A stretch of 64,000 nucleotides of DNA from JAABTH01 sp964390725. GTDB taxonomy: Bacteria; Bacillota; Dethiobacteria; DTU022. Made by a program: the position numbers and the translations under genes. The notes beneath the pieces are model-generated. The model did no database searches, was not told the DNA's origin, and saw nothing but the letters and a program-made list of their open reading frames with translations. The stretch covers positions 62,001 to 126,000 of the forward strand of contig CAYMIW010000001.1 in assembly GCA_964390725.1 (NCBI GenBank), written 5' to 3'. Positions 7,789 through 16,038 of the stretch are shown piece after piece. How positions within the stretch are numbered: position 1 is the stretch's first letter; each line of letters starts with the position of its first letter.

Positions 7789-9069
7789 ATGGAGCCAGAT
7801 CAACTAGTAGTGTGGATAGTTTTGGTAGCTGTTCTTGCATTGGTTGCCGCCGGCCGTTTCCGTATTGAACAGGTAGCTATGGGTGGCCTATTACTGTTGG
7901 GCTTATGGAGAGTGGCTCCGGGAGATGTGGTTTTTTCCGGCTTTGGGCATCCGGCTCTGGCAACGATTGTTGCGGTATTCTTTATCAGCCAGGGAATAAT
8001 TAATTCGGGAATTACACGCGGGCTGGGTCAGAACATTGCAAGGTATTTTACCAGTACCCGGGGACAAATTATCGGTATCTCTGCTCTGGGAGCTGTTCTT
8101 TCAGCATTCATCAACAATGTAGGAGCAGCTGGCTTGATGCTCCCGACTGTGGTGCGTATGGCTCAGCGTTGTAAGAGCAGTGCTGGAAGTTTTGGGCTGC
8201 CGCTTGCTTTTGCTGCAATCCTGGGCGGTTCGCTAACCCTGATTGGCAGCGCTCCAAATATTATTATAGCTTCTTTTATGATGACTGCTACCGGCCAGAC
8301 TTTTAAGATGTTTGACTATGCTCCACATGGAGTTGCCATGCTGGGCATTTTTTATCTAATCTGGTTAGTGTGTAAATCCTGCGGGTTGAATCCGGGCGCT
8401 GGCACCAAAGATATTTTGATTGAAAGTGACAGTAATAGTTTGTCCGTAAGCGATGATGAACATATCCAATTCTCTCCCCTGGCAACCAGGGAGCGCCGGA
8501 TCATCTTAATTGCACTTTTACCGGCGATAATCCTGGTCAGTTTAGGCCTGATCCACCCGGCTTTTGGTTTTGGCGGGGCAGTAATTATTCTTTTTATAGG
8601 CCGCGTTCTCAAGGCTTCTGATGACTATAAAAGCGTTGACCTGGGTATTGTCTTTTTCCTTGGTGCGATGCTCGGCATCGGTAAGATCCTGGAATATACC
8701 GGGGGTTTAGATATACTATCTAACTTGATAGCCGGCTCAACCGGTCAGCTTTCACCTTTTTGGCTGATTGTGTTATTTACTGCTTTAACTGCGCTTTTGT
8801 CAAATGCAATTAACAATGCAGCAGCAGCCGTTTTTATGGCTCCCCTGGCTGTCAATATTGCTGCGGCCAGTGGTATGGAAGTAGCTGCAGGGTTAATGGC
8901 AGTTGCTGCAGGGGCCAATCTTACCTTACTGCTGCCTACCCACCAGGCAACACTAATAGTTTTAAGCAAGGCGCCATTTTCAAAAGGATCATTTATCAGG
9001 TTTGGGGTAGTATTGACAGTCTTTTGTGTTTTTGCAGCTTCAGCAACTATTTATTTAGTATGGCAATAA
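7789..9069 (+). CDS. SLC13/CitT/ArsB-type anion permease
   Basis: 426 residues with about 10-12 hydrophobic segments. There are two inverted halves, each with a conserved Asn/Pro-type motif: SAFINNVGAAGLMLP then GGSLTLIGSAPNIII in the first half, and LLSNAINNAAAAVFMAPLA in the second. These mark the divalent anion:Na+ symporter/ion transporter superfamily. ATG at 7789 follows AGAGGTG, and a TATAAT lies at 7753-7758. The next three genes concern persulfide oxidation and sulfur-compound transport, 22 bases downstream. I therefore infer that it moves an inorganic sulfur oxyanion such as sulfite, thiosulfate or sulfate; the substrate is not proven by sequence. Confidence 0.85.
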   Translation: MEPDQLVVWIVLVAVLALVAAGRFRIEQVAMGGLLLLGLWRVAPGDVVFSGFGHPALATIVAVFFISQGIINSGITRGLGQNIARYFTSTRGQIIGISALGAVLSAFINNVGAAGLMLPTVVRMAQRCKSSAGSFGLPLAFAAILGGSLTLIGSAPNIIIASFMMTATGQTFKMFDYAPHGVAMLGIFYLIWLVCKSCGLNPGAGTKDILIESDSNSLSVSDDEHIQFSPLATRERRIILIALLPAIILVSLGLIHPAFGFGGAVIILFIGRVLKASDDYKSVDLGIVFFLGAMLGIGKILEYTGGLDILSNLIAGSTGQLSPFWLIVLFTALTALLSNAINNAAAAVFMAPLAVNIAAASGMEVAAGLMAVAAGANLTLLLPTHQATLIVLSKAPFSKGSFIRFGVVLTVFCVFAASATIYLVWQ

Positions 9070-9091
9070 ACAATTTAGGGAGGGATTATTT

Positions 9092-10474
9092 TTGAATTTA
9101 GCTCAGATTTACACTCCGGGTATTGCCCAGTGTTCTTATGTTATAGGCAGCGGTAAGAAGTGTGTGGTTGTTGATCCGGTACGTGATATTGAACAATATA
9201 TTAATCAGGCCAGGGACTTTGGTATGGAGATAGCAGCAGTAATTGAAACTCACCTGCATGCTGACTTTGTGTCCGGTCATATAGAGCTGGCCAGGGCAAC
9301 CGGGGCGGAAATTTACGCCGGGAAGATTGGTAACTGCACTTTTCCCCATCATTCCCTGGAAGATGGAGAGGAATTTACAATTGAAAACCTGCATTTTAAG
9401 ATGTTAGAAACACCAGGCCATACACCTGACTGCACGGTATTTATTGTAACAGACCTGGATCGAAGCGAAGAGCCTGTCCTGGTATTTACCGGCGACACAT
9501 TAATGGTTGGTGATGTTGGCCGACCTGACCTTTTTCCAAATAAAGAAGAAGAGCTCGCTGAAATGCTATTCGAAAGTTTAAAGCGGCTTAAGGAACTGCC
9601 TGATCATCTGGAGATATATCCTGCCCACGGAATGGGTTCACTCTGCGGCCGGGCTCTTTCAGCCAAGCTGTGGAGTACGGTGGGTACGGAAAAACGCTAT
9701 AATTATGCCTTGCAGCATGAAGATTTGGATGAATTCAAGAAAGATCTATTAACAGATATGCCTGAAGCACCGGACCATTTCGCTCGCTGTTCAGAGATTA
9801 ATCGCACCGGGCCGACTCTGCTAGAGAGCCTGCCGCCTTTACAAGCTTACAAACCGGATGATATAGCCAAGGCAATGGCTGATGGTTACAACGTACTTGA
9901 TACACGCTCTTACCATTCTTATGCTGCTGCTAATATTCCGGGTTCATACAGCATCAGCAAATATGGAAACCTGGCTACTTTTGCCGGTTGGATCATGTCA
10001 CCTGATCAACCGCTGATCCTGGTTCTTGAAAACGAAAAAGACCTGCCGGATATAAAGAAAATGCTCTATAATGTAGGGCTGGATAAAATTGCCGGTTACC
10101 TGTCAGGAACTATAGAAAATTGGATTAACACAGGCCGGGAAGTAAACAGTATTTCAACAATATCGGTCGGGCAGTTTAAAGCGTTGCTTGATGAAGGTTT
10201 AGAGCAGGTCCTGGACAACCGGGCCAGGAATGAATACAAAAAAGGTTATGTTGCTGGATCTGAACTGGCCTCAGCACCGGATATCCGCCATAGATATGCT
10301 GAATGGGATAAGGATAAACTGCTATACCTGTTGTGTAATACAACAAACCGCTCTATGACAGCAGCAAGTATATTTAAGCAAAAAGGTTTTGAAAATGTTG
10401 TTATTGTACTTGGTGGTACAAATGCCTGGTCTGCCGCCGGTTATCCTGTAGAAAGTGAAGGTGATCTTTCTTGA
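9092..10474 (+). CDS. MBL-fold persulfide dioxygenase fused to two rhodanese domains (ETHE1/CstB-like)
   Basis: 460 residues, TTG start after GGGAGG. Residues 1-240 form an ETHE1-type metallo-beta-lactamase: HLHADFVSGH (His54, His56, Asp58, His63), His110 in TPGHTPD, Asp135 in FTGDTLMVGDVGRPD, and YPAHG. Two rhodanese domains follow (about 255-355 and 362-458). The first lacks the active cysteine (LILVLENEKD), while the second keeps it (LLCNTTNRS). This layout matches CstB-like enzymes, which oxidise persulfide sulfur and transfer sulfane sulfur to give sulfite or thiosulfate. It lies between an anion permease and YeeE/YedE transporters, and its stop overlaps the next start. Confidence 0.9.
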   Translation: MNLAQIYTPGIAQCSYVIGSGKKCVVVDPVRDIEQYINQARDFGMEIAAVIETHLHADFVSGHIELARATGAEIYAGKIGNCTFPHHSLEDGEEFTIENLHFKMLETPGHTPDCTVFIVTDLDRSEEPVLVFTGDTLMVGDVGRPDLFPNKEEELAEMLFESLKRLKELPDHLEIYPAHGMGSLCGRALSAKLWSTVGTEKRYNYALQHEDLDEFKKDLLTDMPEAPDHFARCSEINRTGPTLLESLPPLQAYKPDDIAKAMADGYNVLDTRSYHSYAAANIPGSYSISKYGNLATFAGWIMSPDQPLILVLENEKDLPDIKKMLYNVGLDKIAGYLSGTIENWINTGREVNSISTISVGQFKALLDEGLEQVLDNRARNEYKKGYVAGSELASAPDIRHRYAEWDKDKLLYLLCNTTNRSMTAASIFKQKGFENVVIVLGGTNAWSAAGYPVESEGDLS

Positions 10475-11004
10475 CAAATGGGTTACTTAATACAATATTT
10501 GTGGAACCCTGGCCCTTTTGGGTCGGTGGTATCTTGATCGGACTGTTAGTTCCCCTGCTCTATTATTTTTATAATACAGCCCTGGGAGTATCTACCGGTT
10601 ATGGAAATCTGGTTAAAATTGTTATTCCTCCCTCAAGGAGCATAAAGTGGATCAAGGAGAGTTTTGCAGAAACAGTGAGCTGGCGGGTATTTTTTATCGC
10701 GGGGATAGTAATTGGGGCTTTTATCTCCTCACTATTATCCGGCCAGGCTGGATTCACCATGGCAATGGGAGTGTTTACCTCAGCAACTGGATGGCCCTTT
10801 TTATTAAATGCTCTATATTTTTTCTTTGGCGGACTGCTGCTCGGTTTTGGTGCCAGGGTTGCGCGGGGTTGTACTTCGGGGCACAGTATTCACGGAATAG
10901 CTAACCTGCATATTTCAAGTATTATTGCCACCATTTTGTTTTTAATAGGCGGTATTGCAGCAGCTAACCTGATTCGCCTGGTATTTATCGGGGGGGCCTT
11001 CTGA
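10471..11004 (+). CDS. YeeE/YedE family sulfur-compound transporter, first half-size subunit
   Basis: 177 residues with about 4-5 membrane segments; TTG start overlapping the stop of the dioxygenase gene. It carries the conserved cysteine motif GARVARGCTSGHSIHG of the YeeE/YedE (TsuA) family, whose full-length members take up thiosulfate through relayed cysteines. Here the family is split over two adjacent genes (as in PmpA/PmpB pairs), and this is the N-terminal-type half. It is translationally coupled to both neighbours. It probably imports or passes on sulfane sulfur or thiosulfate for the persulfide enzyme. Confidence 0.88.
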   Translation: MTNGLLNTIFVEPWPFWVGGILIGLLVPLLYYFYNTALGVSTGYGNLVKIVIPPSRSIKWIKESFAETVSWRVFFIAGIVIGAFISSLLSGQAGFTMAMGVFTSATGWPFLLNALYFFFGGLLLGFGARVARGCTSGHSIHGIANLHISSIIATILFLIGGIAAANLIRLVFIGGAF

Positions 11005-11420
11005 TGAAGAAAAAAATTGGTTTTCTCGGTTTTGGCATTTTGTTTGGATTCGCACTCAGCAGGGTCGGAGCTTCTGATTTTAACCTGATCTACGGGCTTT
11101 TTACAGCAGAGGATGTTAAACTGGCCTGGGTTATTATATCAGCAATAATTGTGGGCGCTGTGGGCATGCAAATTCTGAAAAGACTATCAAGCCCTGTTCG
11201 CGGTGGCCAGACATTAAAAATAAGCCATAAAGAGCTGGGGCGTTTCAGTATCTATGGAGCACTTATTTTTGGTTTTGGCTGGGGTATTTCAGGAGCCTGT
11301 CCGGGAACAGTGCTGGCGCAGCTGGGTGAAGGAAAGATTCTCGGTTTTTTTACCTTCATTGGGATGATTTGCGGCACCTATATTTATGCTTTTTTAAAAG
11401 AAAAAGTTAAAGATCTTTAA
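11004..11420 (+). CDS. YeeE/YedE family sulfur-compound transporter, second half-size subunit
   Basis: 138 residues with 4 hydrophobic segments. It has the second family cysteine motif, GWGISGACPGTVLAQLGEG, and starts at an ATG overlapping the previous stop (TGATG). Together with the preceding gene it should form one YeeE/YedE-like channel with two conserved cysteines. This arrangement is typical of thiosulfate or sulfide-related transport operons. No regulator is visible in the operon. Confidence 0.88.
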   Translation: MKKKIGFLGFGILFGFALSRVGASDFNLIYGLFTAEDVKLAWVIISAIIVGAVGMQILKRLSSPVRGGQTLKISHKELGRFSIYGALIFGFGWGISGACPGTVLAQLGEGKILGFFTFIGMICGTYIYAFLKEKVKDL

Positions 11421-11549
11421 GGTTCGTGGGGCGGGAGCTATTTTAGAAATAAATAGTATATATCTAAAAAAGAGGATATCACGCGTTAGCAGCGTAAAAT
11501 ATATATAGAAAAGATTTATTGGGATTAATTTTATAAAGGAGGGTTATCT

Positions 11550-11852
11550 ATGCCAGATTTCGGAAGCTCTTTTTCAGGCCTTGCATCAGGACGGAAATTA
11601 ACCGACGCAGAGCTAATCAGGGCAATTCGTTTTATGGTTGCAGCCGAATATGAAGCAATCCAGCTCTACATGCAGTTAGCCGAATCAACAGACAACAAGC
11701 TGGCTCAAGAAGTGTTGATTGATATTGCCGATGAGGAAAGAGTGCACGCTGGAGAATTTTTACGTTTATTGAAAGAGCTTGATCCAAAAGAAGAGGAGTA
11801 TTACCAGGAAGGTTATGAAGAAGTAGAAGAAATTATAGACGAGCTTAAATAA
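11550..11852 (+). CDS. Short ferritin-like protein resembling encapsulated ferritin (EncFtn)
   Basis: 100 residues forming two helices rather than a four-helix ferritin. Candidate iron ligands are Glu33 (AAEYEAI), Glu63 and His66 (DEERVHAGEF). This is the spacing of the EncFtn ferroxidase centre, which is built between two subunits. A very acidic C-terminal tail (EEEYYQEGYEEVEEI) follows; I see no typical encapsulin-docking peptide and no encapsulin gene nearby. It has its own AAGGAGGGT site and a downstream terminator, so it may be separately transcribed. Probable function: iron oxidation or storage, or a rubrerythrin-like redox role. Confidence 0.75.
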   Translation: MPDFGSSFSGLASGRKLTDAELIRAIRFMVAAEYEAIQLYMQLAESTDNKLAQEVLIDIADEERVHAGEFLRLLKELDPKEEEYYQEGYEEVEEIIDELK

Positions 11853-11878
11853 GTTACATCTGGTCATAGAGGATAAAG

Positions 11879-11906
11879 AAGGGCTGTCCTTTTAGGCAGC
11901 CCTTTT
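11879..11906 (+). terminator. Intrinsic terminator after the ferritin-like gene
   Basis: AAGGGCTG (11879-11886) pairs with CAGCCCTT (11897-11904), with an extra CC/GG pair inside the loop, followed by a short T run. Confidence 0.8.
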
Positions 11907-11961
11907 GATGGTTTATAGAGGTAGAATAACTGTTCGTAAAAAATGTGGAGGTGAATCTTTG

Positions 11962-12912
11962 ATGAACAAACGTGTTTATGATCCCGAAACTGAACAACAG
12001 GCTGCAGCAATTCCTCAACTGAATATTTCCGATCCGGTTAAAGCAAGAAAAACCCTGGCTGATTTTGCCCTGGCAATGGCTGAGAAAGGCATTGAGAGAC
12101 CATCTGACAGCAGGGTGGAAGAAGAAGAAATTTTAATACCCGGTCCCAAAGGTGCTCCGAAGGTGCCGATCAGGCTTTATAAGCCAATACAGCAAAATAA
12201 GAAGAGACCCTGTTTTATAAATTTTCACATGGGCGGTTTTGTGGTCGGAGATCTGGAGATGGAGCATCCCCGATGTTTGTCCATGGCTGTTGCAGGTGAT
12301 GCGGTTGCAATAGGAGTTCAATACAGGCTGGCTCCCGAGAATCCCTTTCCTGCAGGGGTTGAAGATTGTTATGCTGCCGTTAAGTGGGTAGAGGATAATG
12401 CCAAAGAGCTCAATATAGATCCAAAGAGAATTGTTCTTGGTGGTGGAAGTGCGGGCGGTAACCTGGCGGCTGCGGTTTCTTTGATGGCTCGCGACCGGGG
12501 AGGGCCTGACATTGCTTATCAAATGTTATTTTACCCTGTAGTTGATGATCGGTGTCAGACCGAGTCGATGAAAACGGGCAAAGGATTGTATGTCTGGGAT
12601 TATGATAATTCCATCTGTATGTGGGATCATTACCTGGGTAAAGATAGAGAGCAAGTTTCTCCATATGCTGCACCTGCCCGGGCTGAAGATTTGTCTGGAC
12701 TTCCCCCTGCATTTATTACTGCCTGCGAGCACGATGCTCTCAGGGATGAAGCAATCATATTTGCCGTGCGCCTGATGAATGCCGGAGTCGCTGTAGATCT
12801 GCATACTTATCCTGGAACGGTTCATGGGTTCGATATGCTAACCATGACACCAACCTCAGCCCGGGCAATGGCGGAAGCGGTTGCTGCTTTCAAACGGGTG
12901 ATGAATAGTTGA
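11962..12912 (+). CDS. Alpha/beta hydrolase, HSL-type esterase
   Basis: 316 residues from the ATG at 11962, 8 bases after GGAGGTG; the longer frame from 11905 lies over the terminator and is unlikely. Hormone-sensitive-lipase family: the oxyanion motif is HMGG (NFHMGGF) instead of HGGG, the nucleophile motif is GGGSAGGN, the catalytic Asp lies in CEHDALRDEA and the His in TVHGFD. No signal peptide. The HGGG to HMGG change is tolerated in some members but may alter acyl preference. It is followed 73 bases later by an amidohydrolase; whether they share a pathway is unknown. Confidence 0.87.
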   Translation: MNKRVYDPETEQQAAAIPQLNISDPVKARKTLADFALAMAEKGIERPSDSRVEEEEILIPGPKGAPKVPIRLYKPIQQNKKRPCFINFHMGGFVVGDLEMEHPRCLSMAVAGDAVAIGVQYRLAPENPFPAGVEDCYAAVKWVEDNAKELNIDPKRIVLGGGSAGGNLAAAVSLMARDRGGPDIAYQMLFYPVVDDRCQTESMKTGKGLYVWDYDNSICMWDHYLGKDREQVSPYAAPARAEDLSGLPPAFITACEHDALRDEAIIFAVRLMNAGVAVDLHTYPGTVHGFDMLTMTPTSARAMAEAVAAFKRVMNS

Positions 12913-12985
12913 AAAATTTGCGGTTGCCGCAAAAGGTCTGAAATATAATTATCAATTGAGCATTAATACAGTAAGGAAGATAGTC

Positions 12986-14209
12986 ATGTCCGAACCAATT
13001 ATTAAAATAATCAACAGCGGTTATATATGGGCCCCGCTGGCTTTAACCGGCAAAAATTATTCCCCGAAAAATAACTTGCTGCTAGAAATCGAGGAAGGGC
13101 TCATAGTATCGATGCAACACTTTCCGGAGTCTAAGTTGTCCGAACTGCAATCGGCAGGAAAGCCCTTATATTGTCTCTCCCGGGGAACTGCTTTAATACC
13201 GGCCCTGATCGATGCGCACGTTCACCTGGCGCTGGATGGTTGCCGATCAGATTTTCTATCTGCCTCGTCTGGCCATGCTGAATCCAAGCAGGGGTTGATT
13301 AATATTAACTTGAAGGCAAGCCTGGCAGCAGGTATTGGTTCACTGCGTGATGGTGGCGATTCTGAAAGAATAAACCTGCACTTGGGTAAAAAGGGAGAAC
13401 AAGGCAACACCCTGAAACCGCAAGTTGTAGCAACAGGAGAGGCATTAAGGAGGCACAACAACTACGGTATTTTCCTCGGCAGCGGATATAGCGCGCCGGA
13501 GCAGATAGAACCTTTAATTGATTCTTTGTTATATGAAGGAATAGATCAGATTAAGGTGATTGCCTCAGGAATTGTAAGTTTTGAAAAATACGGTTCAGTT
13601 AGCGGGTTGCCACCTGATAATGAAGAACTTGCTTTTATTGTGGAAAATGCACACCGCAGAAAGCTAAAAGTGATGGCCCATGCCAGTTCGGATAACGCAG
13701 TAAAAATTGCGGTGCAGGCCGGGGTTGATTCCATTGAGCATGGTTATTTTGTTTCGATAGAAACCCTTAAGGTTATGGCAGAAAAAGATGTTGCCTGGGT
13801 GCCAACTGTTATTCCGGTAGCCGTTCATGCAGCAGGTAATTTATCTAAAAAGCATAGGGAAAAACAGGGCGATTTAATAACCAGTATCTACCAGGAACAT
13901 TTAGAAAAAATAGCCCTGGCTCCAAGTTTGGGAGTAAGGCTGGGAGTGGGAACAGATGCCGGGGCACCGGGGGTAAGGCATGGTCTTGACCTGATTAATG
14001 AAATGCTTCTCTATTCCTACAGTTCCTTAAGCAACAGGCTGATATTACAGGCAGCCACAAAAACTAATGCAGGGATAATTGGTCTGGAGAACAAGGTTGG
14101 ATTATTGGACCTGGGGTATGAAGCTCGCTTGATTGCTGTATGTGGTAATCCTCTTGATGATCTTTCTATTTTAAAAAATATCAAAGTCCATTTTCTGCCG
14201 GGGCAATGA
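12986..14209 (+). CDS. Metal-dependent amidohydrolase (imidazolonepropionase/prolidase-like)
   Basis: About 407 residues from the ATG at 12986, behind AAGGAAGA; an upstream TTG at 12956 lacks a site. Amidohydrolase superfamily features in order: ALIPALIDAHVHLAL (metal His-x-His), a lysine in DQIKVIASG that could be carbamylated or bind metal, His in VMAHASS, His in SIEHGYF, and the catalytic Asp in GTDAGAPG. A C-terminal beta-sandwich contains the usual LLDLGYEARLIAV. These match the imidazolonepropionase/cytosolic dipeptidase-like branch. The substrate is not predictable; cyclic amides or peptides are likely. Confidence 0.85.
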   Translation: MSEPIIKIINSGYIWAPLALTGKNYSPKNNLLLEIEEGLIVSMQHFPESKLSELQSAGKPLYCLSRGTALIPALIDAHVHLALDGCRSDFLSASSGHAESKQGLININLKASLAAGIGSLRDGGDSERINLHLGKKGEQGNTLKPQVVATGEALRRHNNYGIFLGSGYSAPEQIEPLIDSLLYEGIDQIKVIASGIVSFEKYGSVSGLPPDNEELAFIVENAHRRKLKVMAHASSDNAVKIAVQAGVDSIEHGYFVSIETLKVMAEKDVAWVPTVIPVAVHAAGNLSKKHREKQGDLITSIYQEHLEKIALAPSLGVRLGVGTDAGAPGVRHGLDLINEMLLYSYSSLSNRLILQAATKTNAGIIGLENKVGLLDLGYEARLIAVCGNPLDDLSILKNIKVHFLPGQ

Positions 14210-14272
14210 AAATTATTGCTTTTCAGGAGTTGAAGAGAGCCTCAGGAGTTTAGTTAATTAAGCTGTATAGAG

Positions 14273-14312
14273 ACAGGCTGTACTCCGGGTATGTTTCCGG
14301 AGAACAGCCTGT
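14273..14312. terminator. Hairpin terminator between convergent genes
   Basis: A 15-bp stem with one A.A mismatch: ACAGGCTGT (14273-14281) with ACAGCCTGT (14304-14312), and CTCCGG (14283-14288) with CCGGAG (14297-14302). It has a modest T-rich 3' edge and sits between the rightward amidohydrolase and the leftward LivK-like gene. Confidence 0.7.
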
Positions 14313-14354
14313 ATATGTTTAAATGATGCTTGTATATTTATTGCCGGTTAGTTT

Positions 14355-15614
14355 TTATTGCCCGGGCCATGCCGGCTTGGGCACTATCGGGTCAGCAGTT
14401 GCCTGTTCTTTTGGAGCAACCACTTCAAATATACCGTCCTGCCACTGACCGATTTGGCCCAGATAACATTCTGCGGGAATTCCGCCATTTTCAAACCAGA
14501 CTTCACCCATTACAGTATCGAATCTTTCACTTGCAATGACATCTTTTAATACATCATGGTCAATAGTTCCCGATATTTCAATTGCCTGCTCGAGGATTTC
14601 AAGAGAGGCGCGGTAGGGAATATGACCCCAGAAATCCAGGTTTCTGGATCCTTCAAACTCGGTTAAAATTCTTGCATATTCAGCTGCTTCCGGGGAGCTT
14701 TTCTCGTTCCAGGCACCCCAACCCATTACACCTTCGGAGGCAGGCCCGAAGATATTATAGAAAATTTCGAAGCAAACACCTGGTCCAAACAGCATGAGTT
14801 TCGGGTTGAAGCCCATTTCGATTGATTGTCCAACCAGGAGGAAGTTCTCATCGGGATATGCATAGCAGAGTACTGCATCTACATTTTCTTCCATTGCCTG
14901 GTTGATGATTGCCGACATATCATCAATTCCCATCGGAACACTTTTTGAAAATGCCACCCTGATTCCGGCTAACTCAAGGGCGGGTATTGTATCCCCGGAA
15001 TACTCAATGCCATGCTGGTCGGCTATAAATACTATGCCGACAGATTCTATCCCTTCTTCAACCAGCATGTCAACCAGGGCGGGAACCTGATGCGTAGCGT
15101 AGTTTAAAACAGAAAAGAAATAGGGGAAACCGGCCATCATAGGTTCAAGTTCTTTTGCTCCACCCTCTGCGCCTAGCAGGAGGTAGCCGTTTTCGTTACA
15201 AATTGGAGCGGCTGCTTTTAAGAAAGCTGTGCTGATAGGTGCGAGCAGAAAATCAACCTCATCTTCGATCATTAGTCTTTCCAGCAACCTGGTCATGGTT
15301 GCCATATCCGAGGTATCGTCGTAAACGACTAATTCAATGGGCAGCTGTTTGCCATATTCTTCAACATAAATTCCTCCACGGGCATTTACTTCATCAACCC
15401 ACTGCCGGTAAACAGGGCCAAAGCAGGCTTCATCCTGAACAGCCAGCGGACCGGTTAAAGATCTGGTTGCGCCAAAGACAAGGACATCCTTATCCTGATC
15501 AACCGGAGCTGCTTCCTCTTCCGAGGGTGCAGTATCTCCGGCGCAGCCGGTTATTGCCAGCGGAACAATTAGTAAAGAAACAATCAGCATTAACAGTAAA
15601 GCTTTCTTGATCAT
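14355..15614 (-). CDS. LivK-like periplasmic-binding lipoprotein (ABC transporter substrate-binding protein)
   Basis: 419 residues. A lipoprotein signal peptide (basic MIKK, hydrophobic core, lipobox AITGC with Cys24) is followed by an acidic linker (PSEEEAAPVDQDKD) and a type I periplasmic-binding fold: VLVFGATRSLTGPLA, then WVDEVNARGGIYV and MTRLLERLMIEDEVDFLLAP. This is the family binding branched-chain amino acids, amides or other small ligands for Liv-type ABC importers. ATG at 15614 follows GGGGGT. It stands alone here; the livGF pair at the window start is the nearest candidate partner, 13 kb away. Confidence 0.9.
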   Translation of the reverse strand: MIKKALLLMLIVSLLIVPLAITGCAGDTAPSEEEAAPVDQDKDVLVFGATRSLTGPLAVQDEACFGPVYRQWVDEVNARGGIYVEEYGKQLPIELVVYDDTSDMATMTRLLERLMIEDEVDFLLAPISTAFLKAAAPICNENGYLLLGAEGGAKELEPMMAGFPYFFSVLNYATHQVPALVDMLVEEGIESVGIVFIADQHGIEYSGDTIPALELAGIRVAFSKSVPMGIDDMSAIINQAMEENVDAVLCYAYPDENFLLVGQSIEMGFNPKLMLFGPGVCFEIFYNIFGPASEGVMGWGAWNEKSSPEAAEYARILTEFEGSRNLDFWGHIPYRASLEILEQAIEISGTIDHDVLKDVIASERFDTVMGEVWFENGGIPAECYLGQIGQWQDGIFEVVAPKEQATADPIVPKPAWPGQ

Positions 15615-15772
15615 GGACTATACCCCCACTTAAAAAGATTTGTAAACTTTGATCTTGATGCTACTTTTGCCAGATTTGATCCGGTTTTTTTTTCCTACCC
15701 TCTCCTTTTATAAGTAATATTTAGCCTCTGTGTAAAAATGAAAATAAAAAGTTATATTGTCATACATTTATA

Positions 15773-15801
15773 TATATAATTTATAGTAATCATTTTGTCA
15801 A
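15773..15801 (-). promoter_or_regulatory. Putative promoter of the LivK-like gene
   Basis: On the minus strand a consensus TTGACA (15796-15801) and TATATA (15773-15778) are separated by 17 bases, leaving an untranslated leader of about 150 bases. Confidence 0.5.
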
Positions 15802-15955
15802 ACCAGATAATTCATAATTATTAGGCTGATTAGCTGAAATACCCGGTCTATTTTACAGTATACTTGTATTTGCGGAGATTTAATTCAATTAAAGATATTT
15901 TCAGTAGAAAGAGTTTATTGTGGGATAGCTTATAAAACCGGTAGCAGAAAATTTT

Positions 15956-15990
15956 ACTGCCGCAGCTGATATAATATGCAGTGCGGCAGT
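15956..15990 (-). terminator. Hairpin downstream of fabF, likely terminator
   Basis: ACTGCCGCA (15956-15964) pairs with TGCGGCAGT (15982-15990), extended by CTG/CAG inside. It lies about 50 bases beyond the fabF stop on the minus strand. The following AAAATTTT is a weak U tract, so termination may be partial. Confidence 0.5.
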
Positions 15991-16038
15991 TGGATGCAGA
16001 TTAATTATGTAAAATTATGGGTTGCGAGGCTGTCTCTG

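Larger units (their letters stand above)
15615..16038. other. Intergenic region, 424 bases, no gene seen
   Basis: AT-rich, with no coding frame that looks real on either strand. It holds the presumed promoter of the LivK-like gene and a hairpin just downstream of fabF, both listed separately. I see no tRNA or known riboswitch. Confidence 0.6.
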
